A DNA stretch of 64,000 bases from Blautia sp. SC05B48 (GTDB taxonomy: Bacteria > Bacillota > Clostridia > Lachnospirales > Lachnospiraceae), in NCBI RefSeq assembly GCF_005848555.1, contig NZ_CP040518.1:1859001-1923000 (forward strand). The letters run 5' to 3'. The translations under genes and the position numbers were made by a program. The number at the start of each line of letters is the position of its first letter. Within the stretch, counting starts at the first letter, position 1. The notes below the pieces were generated by a model that ran no database searches, was not told the origin of the DNA, and worked only from the letters and a program-made list of their open reading frames with translations. Positions 38,161 through 47,220 of the stretch are shown one piece after another.

Positions 38161-41100
38161 ATGCTGTATCATAATGGGGAAAAGCTTACAAAAGAGAAAT
38201 TTCAGGATCCGGGAAGCGAGTACAGAGCGGCTCCGTTCTGGGCATGGAACTGTAAGATGACAGAAGCGGAGATCGACAATACTCTGGATGCTCTGAAGGC
38301 GATGGGAATGGGCGGCGGACATATCCACTGCCGCACAGGAATGGATAATCCTTACATGGGCGAAGAGTTTCTGGATCTGGTAAAATATTCCTGGAAAAAA
38401 AGCCTGGAAAAAAATATGCTGACCTGGCTGTATGATGAAGACCGCTGGCCATCCGGAGCAGGCGGCGGACTGGTAACAAGAGACCACAAATACAGGATCC
38501 GTTTTCTGCTTTTCACTCCGGAGTGCCAGGATGGAAAAGAGATTGAAAACAGCGAACTTCGTTCTTCCGGACAGGCGATCCGAAGCAATGAGCGTACATT
38601 TCTTGGAAAATATCAGGTACGGCTGGAGGATGGTTACCTTACAGAGTATGAAAAGATCGATGAGGATGCACCGCTGAAGGAGGGATTTCAGGAATGGTTT
38701 GCCTATCTTGAGGTGTCCGGTGATAATCCATGGTTTAACAATGAGGCGTATCTGAACACACTGGATAAAGAGGCAGTGGAGCGTTTTATCCAGGTAACCC
38801 ACGAGAAGTATTATGAAAATCTGGGAGAGGAGTTTGGGAAAACCATTCCTGCCATCTTTACAGATGAGCCGCAATTTTCCCATAAACAGTGCCTGGATTT
38901 TGCAGATGAGCGGATGGATGTGACCATTCCATATACCGATGATCTGGAAGAAACTTTCCGTGATGCATATGGACATAGCCTTCTTAAGCATCTTCCGGAA
39001 CTGTTCTGGGAACTTCCGGGAGATGCAGTTTCCAGAATCCGTTATGAGTATCATGACCACATTGCGGAGCGTTTTGCAGAGGCTTTTGCGGATACTGTGG
39101 GAGGCTGGTGTAAGGAACATGGCATTGCCCTGACCGGACATATGATGGAGGAGCCGACTCTGGAAACACAGACAGCGGCCCTGGGAGAAGCCATGCGTTC
39201 CTATCGTTCCTTTGAGATCCCGGGAATTGATATGCTTTGTGACAGAAGAGAATTTTCTACTGCAAAGCAGGCAGAAAGTGCTGTGCACCAGTTTGGAAGA
39301 GAGGGAATGACAAGTGAACTTTATGGTGTTACAAACTGGGATTTTGATTTCCGGGGCCATAAGCTTCAGGGGGACTGGCAGGCAGCTCTTGGAGTAACGG
39401 TCCGTGTGCCGCATCTGACCTGGACCTCCATGGCAGGTGAGGCAAAACGTGATTATCCGGCTTCTATCAGCTACCAGTCACCGTGGTATAAAGAATATCC
39501 TCTTGTGGAGAATTATTTTGCAAGAGTCAATACAGCTCTCACAAGAGGCGTTCCGCATGTGAAGCTGGCAGTGATCCATCCGGTAGAGTCTTACTGGCTT
39601 TTCTGGGGACCGAAGGAGCAGACAGCACCAATCCGTGAGGAGATGGATGAAAACTTTATCCATATGATCGAATGGCTGCTTTATGGTACCGTTGATTTTG
39701 ATTTTATTTCAGAGTCTCTGCTTCCGGATCTGAATCAGGGACAGGAAGAGGAAAAACTTCTGAAGGTGGGAGTAATGAAATATGATACAGTTCTCGTACC
39801 GAACTGCCTGACACTTCGAAGCTCTACCTTGGAGATTCTTGAGAAATTTAAGGAAAGAGGCGGCCGGGTGATCTTTGCAGGACAGCTTCCGAAATATGCA
39901 GATGCCCGTCCGTCAGACAGAGGTGCGAAGCTGGCAGAGAAGTGTGAGATTGTGTCATTCAGTAAGTACCGTCTGCTGGAAGCTGTGAAAGAGGCAAGAG
40001 ATATCGAGGTACTTGAGGATGACGGTAAACCAGCTACAAACCTGATCTACCAGATGAGAGAAGAGGGAGAAAACCGCTGGCTGTTCCTGTGTCATGTAAA
40101 CCGTACAGAGAAGGTCTCCGATGCCTGTATCGTGATCAATGAACTGCAGGAGCGTAAGAAAAATCAGGATCTTCCAAGAGAAGAAAAACTTCGCATCCGT
40201 ATCCGTGGATCCTGGAAGTTGACGGTATATGATGCCATGACAGGTGAAATTTATCCGGTGAAAGCAGAGTACCATAAAGGGGACACTGTTCTGGAACGAA
40301 GCATGTTTGATCACGACAGTCTTCTTCTCTGGCTGGAGCCGGCTGGCACAGCATCCATGGTATCAGAAGAATTGCTTTCTGAAACAGATAATGCTGAGAA
40401 TACTGAGAATGGTTCTGCAAGTGAGGAGAAGAAATGTAGCTGCCAGCTGGATATTTCCGATCAGGTGGAGATTGTTCGCAGTGAGCCGAATGTAAGTATT
40501 CTGGATCTGGCTGAATATGCGTTTGACGGTGGGGAGTGGCAGCCGGAGGAAGAGATTCTCCGCATTGACAATCTGTTCCGTGAGAAACTGGGATATCCGC
40601 TCCGCATGGAGGCTTTTGCACAGCCGTGGACCAATGACAGAGAGGAAGGCTTTGAACATACTTTGTCCCTGCGATTCCATATTCATACAGAGGTTCTGTT
40701 GGAAGGGATTTTCCTTGCCATGGAAAATGACGGGAAAACCAGAATATTCCTGGATGAGAAAGCAGTGGAAAACCGTGCAGAGGGATGGTATACAGATCAC
40801 TGTATCCGCAAAGTGCCGCTTCCGAAGATGGAATCCGGAGAGCATGAACTGGTTGTGGAGATCCCTTACAATTCCAAAGTGAATATCGAAGCAATGTTCC
40901 TGCTGGGAGAGTTTTCCGTGAAAGTTGTGGGAAGAGATCAGGTGCTGGATGCGGTGAGCCACAAGGCAGCCTTCAGTGATCTTACCGTTCAGGGTTATCC
41001 GTTCTATGGTGGAAATGTGACATATAAAATTCCATTTATCAGCAAAGGCGGAGAAGTAAATGTACGGGCAAATCTGTTCCGCGCACCGGTTATGAAGGCT

Positions 41101-41364
41101 TCTGTGGATGGAAAAGAAGCGGGGTATATTGCATTTTCTCCTTATGAGGTATCTCTTGGTGAACTGCCGTCAGGAGAGCATCTCCTGGAGTTGACTGTAT
41201 TTGGAAACAGGGTGAATACATTTGGAATCTTACACAACTGTGACCAGAAAGAAGACTGGTATGGACCAAATGCATGGAGGACAACCGGTGACCTCTGGTC
41301 CTATGAGTATCAGATAAAACCGTCAGGTCTTCTGAAAGCGCCGGTTTTTGTAGAGAAAAATTAA
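38161..41364 (+). CDS. large glycoside hydrolase, GH106-like (alpha-L-rhamnosidase type)
   Basis: 1067 aa, no signal peptide, hence cytoplasmic. The N-terminal PFWAWN pattern, MGMGGGHIHCR and CREHGI-like CKEHGIALTGHMM fit the GH106/rhamnosidase-like group, whose members cut rhamnose from pectin rhamnogalacturonan or flavonoid glycosides. The C-terminal ~250 residues look like beta-sandwich modules. It follows the response regulator by 36 bp with GGAGGG ahead. Family placement is from pattern; substrate is unproved. It would act on sugars imported by the upstream ABC system. Confidence 0.75.
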   Translation: MLYHNGEKLTKEKFQDPGSEYRAAPFWAWNCKMTEAEIDNTLDALKAMGMGGGHIHCRTGMDNPYMGEEFLDLVKYSWKKSLEKNMLTWLYDEDRWPSGAGGGLVTRDHKYRIRFLLFTPECQDGKEIENSELRSSGQAIRSNERTFLGKYQVRLEDGYLTEYEKIDEDAPLKEGFQEWFAYLEVSGDNPWFNNEAYLNTLDKEAVERFIQVTHEKYYENLGEEFGKTIPAIFTDEPQFSHKQCLDFADERMDVTIPYTDDLEETFRDAYGHSLLKHLPELFWELPGDAVSRIRYEYHDHIAERFAEAFADTVGGWCKEHGIALTGHMMEEPTLETQTAALGEAMRSYRSFEIPGIDMLCDRREFSTAKQAESAVHQFGREGMTSELYGVTNWDFDFRGHKLQGDWQAALGVTVRVPHLTWTSMAGEAKRDYPASISYQSPWYKEYPLVENYFARVNTALTRGVPHVKLAVIHPVESYWLFWGPKEQTAPIREEMDENFIHMIEWLLYGTVDFDFISESLLPDLNQGQEEEKLLKVGVMKYDTVLVPNCLTLRSSTLEILEKFKERGGRVIFAGQLPKYADARPSDRGAKLAEKCEIVSFSKYRLLEAVKEARDIEVLEDDGKPATNLIYQMREEGENRWLFLCHVNRTEKVSDACIVINELQERKKNQDLPREEKLRIRIRGSWKLTVYDAMTGEIYPVKAEYHKGDTVLERSMFDHDSLLLWLEPAGTASMVSEELLSETDNAENTENGSASEEKKCSCQLDISDQVEIVRSEPNVSILDLAEYAFDGGEWQPEEEILRIDNLFREKLGYPLRMEAFAQPWTNDREEGFEHTLSLRFHIHTEVLLEGIFLAMENDGKTRIFLDEKAVENRAEGWYTDHCIRKVPLPKMESGEHELVVEIPYNSKVNIEAMFLLGEFSVKVVGRDQVLDAVSHKAAFSDLTVQGYPFYGGNVTYKIPFISKGGEVNVRANLFRAPVMKASVDGKEAGYIAFSPYEVSLGELPSGEHLLELTVFGNRVNTFGILHNCDQKEDWYGPNAWRTTGDLWSYEYQIKPSGLLKAPVFVEKN

Positions 41365-41416
41365 GGCTTGTAATTATAAAAAGAGCGCGTTATAATGAAC
41401 CCATAAAAAAGAAAAT

Positions 41417-41527
41417 TTCTTCGGGGCAGGGTGTGATTCCCTACCGGCGGTATAGTCCGCGACCCGCTTTGGCGGCTGATCTGGTGAGATTCCGGAACCG
41501 ACAGTAAAGTCTGGATGAGAGAAGAAC
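41417..41527 (+). ncRNA. FMN riboswitch (RFN element)
   Basis: Contains the conserved RFN parts TCTTCGGGGCAGGGTG, CCTACCGGCGGTA, GCCCGCTTTGGC-type helix, GGTGAGATTCCGGAACCGACAG and GGATGAGAGAAG. Controls riboflavin uptake gene ribU through the downstream terminator. Confidence 0.95.
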
Positions 41528-41552
41528 GCGCAGTATTTGAAGAACGTGCTCA

Positions 41553-41584
41553 GTGCCCCGGGAAGAAGCTCCCGGGGCTTTTTA
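41553..41584 (+). terminator. FMN riboswitch terminator
   Basis: GTGCCCCGGG pairs with CCCGGGGC around an 8-nt loop, then TTTTT. Confidence 0.8.
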
Positions 41585-41660
41585 TGTGAAGAAATTTTTT
41601 TCGCGTAAAGATTTCTTGTAGAAATTTTCTTTGAATATTTCTGAAGAAGGAGAGAGAGTT

Positions 41661-42296
41661 ATGAGTGAACAGATATTACAGAGAGGAAATGCCGTGGAAA
41701 GAAGCAGAACAAGAACCATCGCGCAGGTAGCCATGCTTGGTGCTGTGGCAGGAGTATTGATGAATCTTGAGTTTCCGATTCCTTTTCTTGCACCGTCTTT
41801 TTATCAGCTTGATTTTTCCGAGGTACCGGTTATGGTAGGAACCTTCGCTATGGGACCTGTGGCAGGTATTCTGATCGAGCTTGTGAAGATCCTTGTACAT
41901 CTTGTGACCAAGGGAACTATGACAGCCGGTGTTGGTGATGTTGCCAACTTCCTGTTTGGATGTGCCTATGTGGTACCGGCCGGCCTGATCTATCGTTTCC
42001 ATCACAAAAAAAGCAGAGTACATGCAGTTGCAGGTATGGCAGTGGGAACTGTTCTGACAGCAATCCTTGCATGTTTCATCAATGCTTTTGTACTGCTTCC
42101 GGCTTACGGTAAGGCTTTTGGAATGCCGATCGAGACCTTTATCCAGATGGGAAGCGCAGTACACAGTTCCGTAAACGGACTGCTTACCTTTGCACTGCTG
42201 ATCATTGTACCGTTTAATATCTTTAAATATGCACTGACATCTCTGATCGTGTTTGTGATTTATAAGAAGATCCGTGTTGTACTGAAGGGTGACTGA
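41661..42296 (+). CDS. ribU: ECF transporter S component, riboflavin (RibU)
   Basis: 211 aa from ATG 41661 (AAGGAGAGAGAG); ORF extends upstream to 41631 but the site fits 41661. About six membrane helices. FPIPFLAPSFYQLDFSEVP is the RibU-type signature. The FMN riboswitch in front fixes the substrate as riboflavin or FMN. Supplies flavin for the ApbE-dependent surface proteins. The ECF energising module is not in the window. Confidence 0.93.
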   Translation: MSEQILQRGNAVERSRTRTIAQVAMLGAVAGVLMNLEFPIPFLAPSFYQLDFSEVPVMVGTFAMGPVAGILIELVKILVHLVTKGTMTAGVGDVANFLFGCAYVVPAGLIYRFHHKKSRVHAVAGMAVGTVLTAILACFINAFVLLPAYGKAFGMPIETFIQMGSAVHSSVNGLLTFALLIIVPFNIFKYALTSLIVFVIYKKIRVVLKGD

Positions 42297-42369
42297 TCAT
42301 AAGCAGTTGCCGGAGGATGAAGAAAAGATCAGAAATTGGTGGTTTCAGATAAATATCTGAGAATGTGAG

Positions 42370-42420
42370 AAATGCCATGTAATATATTGCCGATGGGCAG
42401 TAAATTACATGGCATTTTTT
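42370..42420. terminator. bidirectional terminator ribU / MATE
   Basis: AATGCCATGTAAT pairs with ATTACATGGCATT, with T on one side and A on the other, between converging genes. Confidence 0.8.
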
Positions 42421-42423
42421 ATG

Positions 42424-43812
42424 TCAGGCGTTTTGTTCAGCAGCTTTCATGACTCCGAGCTCACGTCTCGCAAAAACAACGGCCAGTACAAATGCAGAGG
42501 TATCTGCAATTGGTCCTGCGTACATGACGCCATCGATTCCGAAGCAAATCGGGAAAATGACGATCAGTGGCAGCAGGAAGAGCACCTGTCTTGTAAGGGA
42601 CATGATCACACCAAGTCTGGCTTTTCCAATGGAGGTAAAAAAGCCGGCGGACATAGGCTGGATTCCGTTGGCAAAGGTCATCAGCATGAAGATGCGGAGA
42701 TATTTTTCTGCAAAATGAAAGTACAGGTCGCTGCCGTTTCCGAAGATGCCTACGATCTGATGTGGGAAGAACTGGAAGCAGATAAAAAATATGGTTGCGA
42801 TCACAGTACATAAGATTACGGAATAGCGGTATGTCTGGCGCACGCGGCTGTATTTTTCGGCACCGTAATTAAAGCCCCAGATGGGCTGGGAGCCCTGGGA
42901 GATTCCGATGCAGATGGCCATAAATACCTGGTTGACTTTGGAAATGATTCCTGCACAGGCGATCGGAATATCACTCCCGTAGGCTGAGAGTGCTCCGTAA
43001 TGGCGAAGTGTATTGTTCATGACGATCTGCACTGCAGCAATGGCAACCTGATTGATACAGGATGCCATTCCCAGAGAAAAAATGGCAGACAGATTGCGTG
43101 CCTTAGGAATCAGCATGGAGCGGTCCAGGTACATTTTCCGAAGTCTGGAAAAATAAAAAATGATCAGAAGTCCGGATACGACCTGACCGATCACGGTTGC
43201 CCAGGCAGCACCTTTGATGCCCCAGCCGAATCCAAAGATGAAAAGTGGGTCCAGGATGGTGTTGATGACAGCACCAGCCAGGATACAGGTCATGGAATAG
43301 GTGGGACTCCTGTCTGCACGGACCAGGTGATTGCCGCCTGTGCTTAAAACGTAAAAAGGAAGTCCAATGGCGGTGATCCCCATGTAATCAATGGCATAGG
43401 GCATGACGTCCGGTGTTCCGCCGAAAAAATGAAGCAGTGGCTTCAGGAACAGAAGGACGATGACAGAGAGTATCGTACCGGAGATTATCAGCGAGGAAAG
43501 TCCGGTTCCTGCGATGGAGCTGGCTTTTTTTTCGTTTCCTGCGCCCATTTCCAGGTTGTAATTGGAGGCACTGCCGATTCCCAGGAGCAGTGCAGCAGCA
43601 GTAGAGATAATGGTTACGGGAAATGCGATATTTGTGGCGGCGTTTCCAAGCATTCCTACGCCCTGGCCGATAAAGATCTGGTCAACGATATTGTACAGAG
43701 CGCTGACCAGCATGCTGATGATGGCGGGAATGGCGAATTTGGTGATCAGGCTGCCTACAGGGGCGGTTCCCAGAGGGTTTTCGGCCTGGGCAGAGGTGGT
43801 CTGGTTTTTCAA
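42424..43812 (-). CDS. MATE family efflux transporter
   Basis: 462 aa, twelve membrane helices in two similar halves, with the MATE N-half pattern ALYNIVDQIFIGQGVG and the mid-protein QGSQPIWGFNYGAEKY. Exports drugs or metabolites driven by Na+ or H+. Complete, unlike the MATE remnant at 53.6-54.4 kb. Divergent from the NUDIX gene. Confidence 0.92.
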   Translation of the reverse strand: MKNQTTSAQAENPLGTAPVGSLITKFAIPAIISMLVSALYNIVDQIFIGQGVGMLGNAATNIAFPVTIISTAAALLLGIGSASNYNLEMGAGNEKKASSIAGTGLSSLIISGTILSVIVLLFLKPLLHFFGGTPDVMPYAIDYMGITAIGLPFYVLSTGGNHLVRADRSPTYSMTCILAGAVINTILDPLFIFGFGWGIKGAAWATVIGQVVSGLLIIFYFSRLRKMYLDRSMLIPKARNLSAIFSLGMASCINQVAIAAVQIVMNNTLRHYGALSAYGSDIPIACAGIISKVNQVFMAICIGISQGSQPIWGFNYGAEKYSRVRQTYRYSVILCTVIATIFFICFQFFPHQIVGIFGNGSDLYFHFAEKYLRIFMLMTFANGIQPMSAGFFTSIGKARLGVIMSLTRQVLFLLPLIVIFPICFGIDGVMYAGPIADTSAFVLAVVFARRELGVMKAAEQNA

Positions 43813-43988
43813 TGTTTTTTCCTTCTTTCTTATCTACAGTAGCTGTTTGGTAATGTAATAAGTAATTTTTATAGTAGGGTATTTATTATAGCACTATTGT
43901 GAAGTGAGTGTAAGTATAAAAAATTGACCTTTGGTTTTGGATGGGATAAAATGTTTTTAGAAAAAAATTTCGGGAAGGAGCTTTTCAG

Positions 43989-44600
43989 ATGGGTAAGATC
44001 AACAATGTGAAAAAACTTACAGATAATAAGTTCGTGAATCTTTATGGGGTGGATGCGACCAGTGTACATGATACGCCGGTTTCTTATTTTGTGGCTTCCA
44101 GGGCGAAGTGTGTGGAGGATTTGAAGCTTTCTACGGGGGAGAATCATCCGGACGGGGTGATCATTTACAGTATTTATGGAGAGCAGAGGGATAAGGTTGT
44201 GCTGATCCGTCAGTATCGGTATACGATCGGCGGGTATATTTATGAGTTTCCGGCGGGACTTGTGGAGCCTGGGGAGGATTTCCATGAGGGTGCCGTGCGG
44301 GAGATGTTTGAGGAGACCGGGTTGAAGCTGGAGCCGATCAAGGTTGCGGAGGCTTTTGAGAAGCCGTATTTTACGACGATTGGGATGACGGATGAATCTT
44401 GTGCTACGGTTTATGGGTATGCCAGTGGTGAGGTTAGTAAGGCTGCTCAGGAGGATAGTGAAGAGATTGAAGTTGTTATTGCTGACAGAGATGAAGTGCG
44501 AAGGATTTTGAAGGAGGAGAGGGTTGCTATTATGTGTGCATATATGTTGATGCACTTTTTGAAGGATGAGGAGCCGTTTGGGTTCCTTGGGGAGATTTAA
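43989..44600 (+). CDS. NUDIX hydrolase, ADP-ribose pyrophosphatase-like
   Basis: 203 aa. The NUDIX box is complete: G-x5-E-x7-REMFEETGL (GLVEPGEDFHEGAVREMFEETGL, residues about 100-122 split over two quotes). Length and layout fit the ADP-ribose/NDP-sugar group. Preceded by AAGGAG. Codons end more often in G and GGG-rich stretches occur than in neighbours. Relation to the sirtuin/macrodomain pair at 58.8 kb is only by substrate type. Confidence 0.88.
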   Translation: MGKINNVKKLTDNKFVNLYGVDATSVHDTPVSYFVASRAKCVEDLKLSTGENHPDGVIIYSIYGEQRDKVVLIRQYRYTIGGYIYEFPAGLVEPGEDFHEGAVREMFEETGLKLEPIKVAEAFEKPYFTTIGMTDESCATVYGYASGEVSKAAQEDSEEIEVVIADRDEVRRILKEERVAIMCAYMLMHFLKDEEPFGFLGEI

Positions 44601-44612
44601 ATGATGGAAGGG

Positions 44613-44826
44613 GACGCCAGCGAGGGGCTTCTTTCCAGACTGGGGCTTCGTCGGGGGCTGGCTTCTAAGGTGCCGGAATTCTGCTAAAAGCGCTTCAAAT
44701 AATCTCGAACTCGCGTCTGAAGCCGCTCAAACAGCGAGATTTTTTGAAGCAACGCAGATTTCCGCCACCTAAGAATCAGCTCCCCTCCTGCAGAGTCAGT
44801 CTGGAAAGAAGCCCCTTACTGGCTGT
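44613..44826. repeat. ~210-nt three-stem imperfect palindrome
   Basis: Three nested stems: outer 44617-44642 with 44797-44822 (24 of 26 pairs), middle 44653-44684 with 44754-44785 (about 27 of 32), inner 44692-44707 with 44735-44750 (15 of 16), and a 27-nt tip loop. No coding potential. It could fold as DNA cruciform or as a very stable RNA. MITE-like element, structured RNA or terminator are all possible. Confidence 0.8.
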
Positions 44827-44901
44827 GCGTTGGCCGTGAGACGTGTTAAATCTCGTGGGGAGTGTTGATAGTATGGTGGCATGACGGGAGTTGGATGAGC
44901 C

Positions 44902-45060
44902 GTCAGCGCTGCGCTGGACGGCTGGGAGGAAAGGCTGAGTTTCCTTGTGGTTTGACGAGAGGGGGCCATCGGCGCTGCGCTGGACGGCTGGGAGGAAAGG
45001 CTGAGTTTCCTTGTGGTTTGACGAGAGGGGTGGCCATCAGCGCTGCGCTGGATGGCTGGG
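44902..45060. repeat. 66-68-bp tandem repeat, 2.4 copies
   Basis: The mark GCGCTGCGCTGG recurs at 44906, 44972 and 45040 (periods 66 and 68). Two full units share about 60 identical bases including GGAGGAAAGGCTGAGTTTCC and TTGTGGTTTGACGAGAGGG; the third is partial. A frame through it gives a repeated peptide, but the lack of a ribosome site argues against a gene. Confidence 0.8.
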
Positions 45061-45061
45061 G

Positions 45062-45098
45062 AAAACGGGGAATCTGCGGCTGCGGATTCCCCGTTTTG
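45062..45098. terminator. bidirectional terminator
   Basis: AAAACGGGGAATC-tgcggctgcg-GATTCCCCGTTTT, just after the minus-strand stop codon at 45100. Confidence 0.85.
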
Positions 45099-45099
45099 A

Positions 45100-45621
45100 T
45101 CAGAGTTCTATGAGTTTTCCAAGGTCTTTGTTGTATTTGCAGTATTTGCCGTTTTCGGAGATAAATGGCTGGTAGGTGTCGGTCCGGTTGTCTTTGACGT
45201 AGACGATTCCGGTGGCGATCATTTCTACCAGGGAGAAGCGTTTGCTTAAGCTGGAGATCCAGCGGTAGGTTTTTTCGTTGCCGGAGTCTGCCATGAGAAG
45301 GTTGTAGCCGCCTGGGCAGGATTCTAGGGTGAAGTAGACTTTCTGGGACCGGATGGAGGTGTTGAAGACCTGACCGGTGATGTAGGTGGAGAAGTTGGTT
45401 TCTACAAATTGGCGGAAGGTGTAGAAATCGTAGATCACGCCGGTGGTCTCATCTTTGATCTTGTCGCCGCGTTCGATGCGGGCTTTCAGGAGTTTGAGGA
45501 CTTCGATGGTCCAATTGATGAAGGAGATGCTGCTGTAGGTCATGCTTTCCTGAAGCTTGTCGACCAGCTGTTTTGACAGAATATTGGATTTTGATGCTTC
45601 ATTAAAAAGTTCTTCGTTCAT
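45100..45621 (-). CDS. hypothetical protein
   Basis: 173 aa, no family recognised. A soluble, mixed helix and beta protein, no signal peptide or membrane segment. Good minus-strand ribosome site (GGAGGGAAC just upstream of 45621) and a full promoter (45678-45706) support expression. Isolated between a repeat region and cfa. Confidence 0.65.
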   Translation of the reverse strand: MNEELFNEASKSNILSKQLVDKLQESMTYSSISFINWTIEVLKLLKARIERGDKIKDETTGVIYDFYTFRQFVETNFSTYITGQVFNTSIRSQKVYFTLESCPGGYNLLMADSGNEKTYRWISSLSKRFSLVEMIATGIVYVKDNRTDTYQPFISENGKYCKYNKDLGKLIEL

Positions 45622-45677
45622 AATGTTCCCTCCAGTGTTGAATTTTATATGGTTTTCGCTCTTTTTTTGTATCTTTT

Positions 45678-45706
45678 ATTATAAGTCTGAATTGTATATA
45701 AAGCAA
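45678..45706 (-). promoter_or_regulatory. minus-strand promoter of the 45100-45621 gene
   Basis: On the minus strand TTGCTT (45701-45706), 17-bp spacer, TATAAT (45678-45683). The rest of the 336-bp gap to cfa is AT-rich with the cfa promoter at its right end. Confidence 0.6.
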
Positions 45707-45899
45707 TAAAAAATACGTAAAATACAAAGGCGATTATTGAAAAGTGATATATAATTAACAGATGTGTCTTAAAAATATCAGTGTTTTTACCGGCTTGTTT
45801 AAAAATGGATTGTAAATATCTAGTTTATTTCACTAAGTGTAAGTGAGAAATTTACCAAATATCCCCATTTTATTGATGGAATTTTGTCGTATATCTCCC

Positions 45900-45930
45900 T
45901 TGACATAAAGCCTTCCTCCGGGTGTATCAT
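45900..45930 (+). promoter_or_regulatory. putative cfa promoter
   Basis: TTGACA (45900-45905) and TGTATCAT (-10 TATCAT at 45925-45930); spacer is 19 bp, long but close to optimum boxes. Confidence 0.45.
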
Positions 45931-45957
45931 ATGCAGTGTTAAAGGAGGTAGACTATT

Positions 45958-47142
45958 ATGTTTGAGACATTACAGGAGAAGACTGAAGAGAAAGCAATGG
46001 TGCAGTTCCTTGAACGCTTTACAGATTATCCATTTCTGGTAAAGTTCAAGAATTCCGAGTATCACATCGGAGAGGGTGAACCTACATTTACGGTGAATTT
46101 TAAGAAAGCGATTCCTCTGGCAGATCTGATGAAGAGCACATCCCTTGCACTGGGTGAGGCGTATATGCGTGGAGATCTGGATATCGAGGGAAATCTTTAT
46201 GAAGCGCTGGATCATTTTCTGGGTCAGATGGGAAAATTTTCTACCAATGAATCTGCTCTGAAAAAGATCATGTTCAGTTCAACATCAAAGAAGAACCAGG
46301 AAAAGGAAGTAACCAGCCATTATGATATTGGAAATGACTTTTATAAACTTTGGCTGGATGAGACTATGAGTTATTCCTGCGGGTATTTTATCCATGAGGA
46401 TGATACGTTGTATCAGGCGCAGGTAAATAAAGTTGATTATATTCTTAAAAAATTACATCTGGAAGAGGGTATGAGTCTTTTAGATATCGGCTGCGGCTGG
46501 GGCTTTCTGCTGATCGAGGCAGCTAAGAAATATAAGGTTCATGGTACCGGTATCACCTTAAGTCATGAACAGTATGCAGAATTTCAGAGACGGATCAAGG
46601 AGCAGGGTCTGGAAGATTATCTTACGGTAGAGCTGATGGATTACCGTGATCTGCCGAAGAAGGAGTATCAGTTTGACCGTGTTGTCAGTGTCGGTATGCT
46701 GGAGCATGTTGGACGTGATAATTATCAGCTGTTTCTTGATTGTGTGGAAAAGGTTCTGAAGCCGGGCGGACTGTTTCTGCTTCACTTTATCAGTGCTCTG
46801 AAGGAGCATCCGGGTGACCCGTGGGTCAAGAAATATATTTTCCCAGGCGGAACTGTTCCGAGCTTACGTGAGATCCTGAACCATATGGCAGAGGACAATT
46901 TCCATACCCTGGATATCGAAAATCTCCGTCTGCATTACAATAAGACATTGCTTCACTGGGAAAAGAATTTCCGGGACAATATTGAAAAAGAAAAGACTAT
47001 GTTTGACGAAGAGTTCCTGCGTATGTGGGATCTGTACCTGTCAGCATGTGCGGCAACCTTCCACAACGGAATTATCGATCTTCACCAGATTCTTATGACC
47101 AAGGGTGTGAACAATGATCTGCCAATGACCCGCTGGTATTGA
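45958..47142 (+). CDS. cfa: cyclopropane-fatty-acyl-phospholipid synthase
   Basis: 394 aa. Adds a methylene from S-adenosylmethionine to cis double bonds of membrane lipids, a stress adaptation. SAM motif LLDIGCGWGFLL near residue 177; N-terminal lipid-binding region, YDIGNDFYKLWLDETMSYSCGYF and a late FRDNIEKEKTMFDEEFLRMWDLY. AAAGGAGG precedes the ATG. Terminal position in a short promoter-linked unit. Confidence 0.94.
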   Translation: MFETLQEKTEEKAMVQFLERFTDYPFLVKFKNSEYHIGEGEPTFTVNFKKAIPLADLMKSTSLALGEAYMRGDLDIEGNLYEALDHFLGQMGKFSTNESALKKIMFSSTSKKNQEKEVTSHYDIGNDFYKLWLDETMSYSCGYFIHEDDTLYQAQVNKVDYILKKLHLEEGMSLLDIGCGWGFLLIEAAKKYKVHGTGITLSHEQYAEFQRRIKEQGLEDYLTVELMDYRDLPKKEYQFDRVVSVGMLEHVGRDNYQLFLDCVEKVLKPGGLFLLHFISALKEHPGDPWVKKYIFPGGTVPSLREILNHMAEDNFHTLDIENLRLHYNKTLLHWEKNFRDNIEKEKTMFDEEFLRMWDLYLSACAATFHNGIIDLHQILMTKGVNNDLPMTRWY

Positions 47143-47179
47143 TTTTCTCTTTACAAATCTGCCGGAAAGGAATATCATA

Positions 47180-47203
47180 CTTTTATAAAATAATTAATAA
47201 AAG
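47180..47203. promoter_or_regulatory. candidate ROK operator, copy 1
   Basis: CTTTTAT-N10-ATAAAAG dyad 18 bp before the ROK gene; 22 of 24 bases match copy 2 before the dehydrogenase gene. Confidence 0.5.
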
Positions 47204-47220
47204 CAATCAAGAGGTTTGAT

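Noticed and set aside
38086-39414. 442-aa open frame opposite the GH106-like gene
   Set aside because: Shadow of the real gene on the other strand; no own ribosome site or family resemblance.
43429-43842. 137-aa plus-strand frame over the MATE gene
   Set aside because: Shadow; the minus-strand MATE frame has the family motifs.
44902-45060. CRISPR array
   Set aside because: Repeats are 66-68 bp, contiguous without unique spacers, and no cas gene is near.
44862-45113. 83-aa frame across the tandem repeats
   Set aside because: The period happens to be a multiple of three, so repeats read as peptide repeats; no ribosome site and low-complexity composition.
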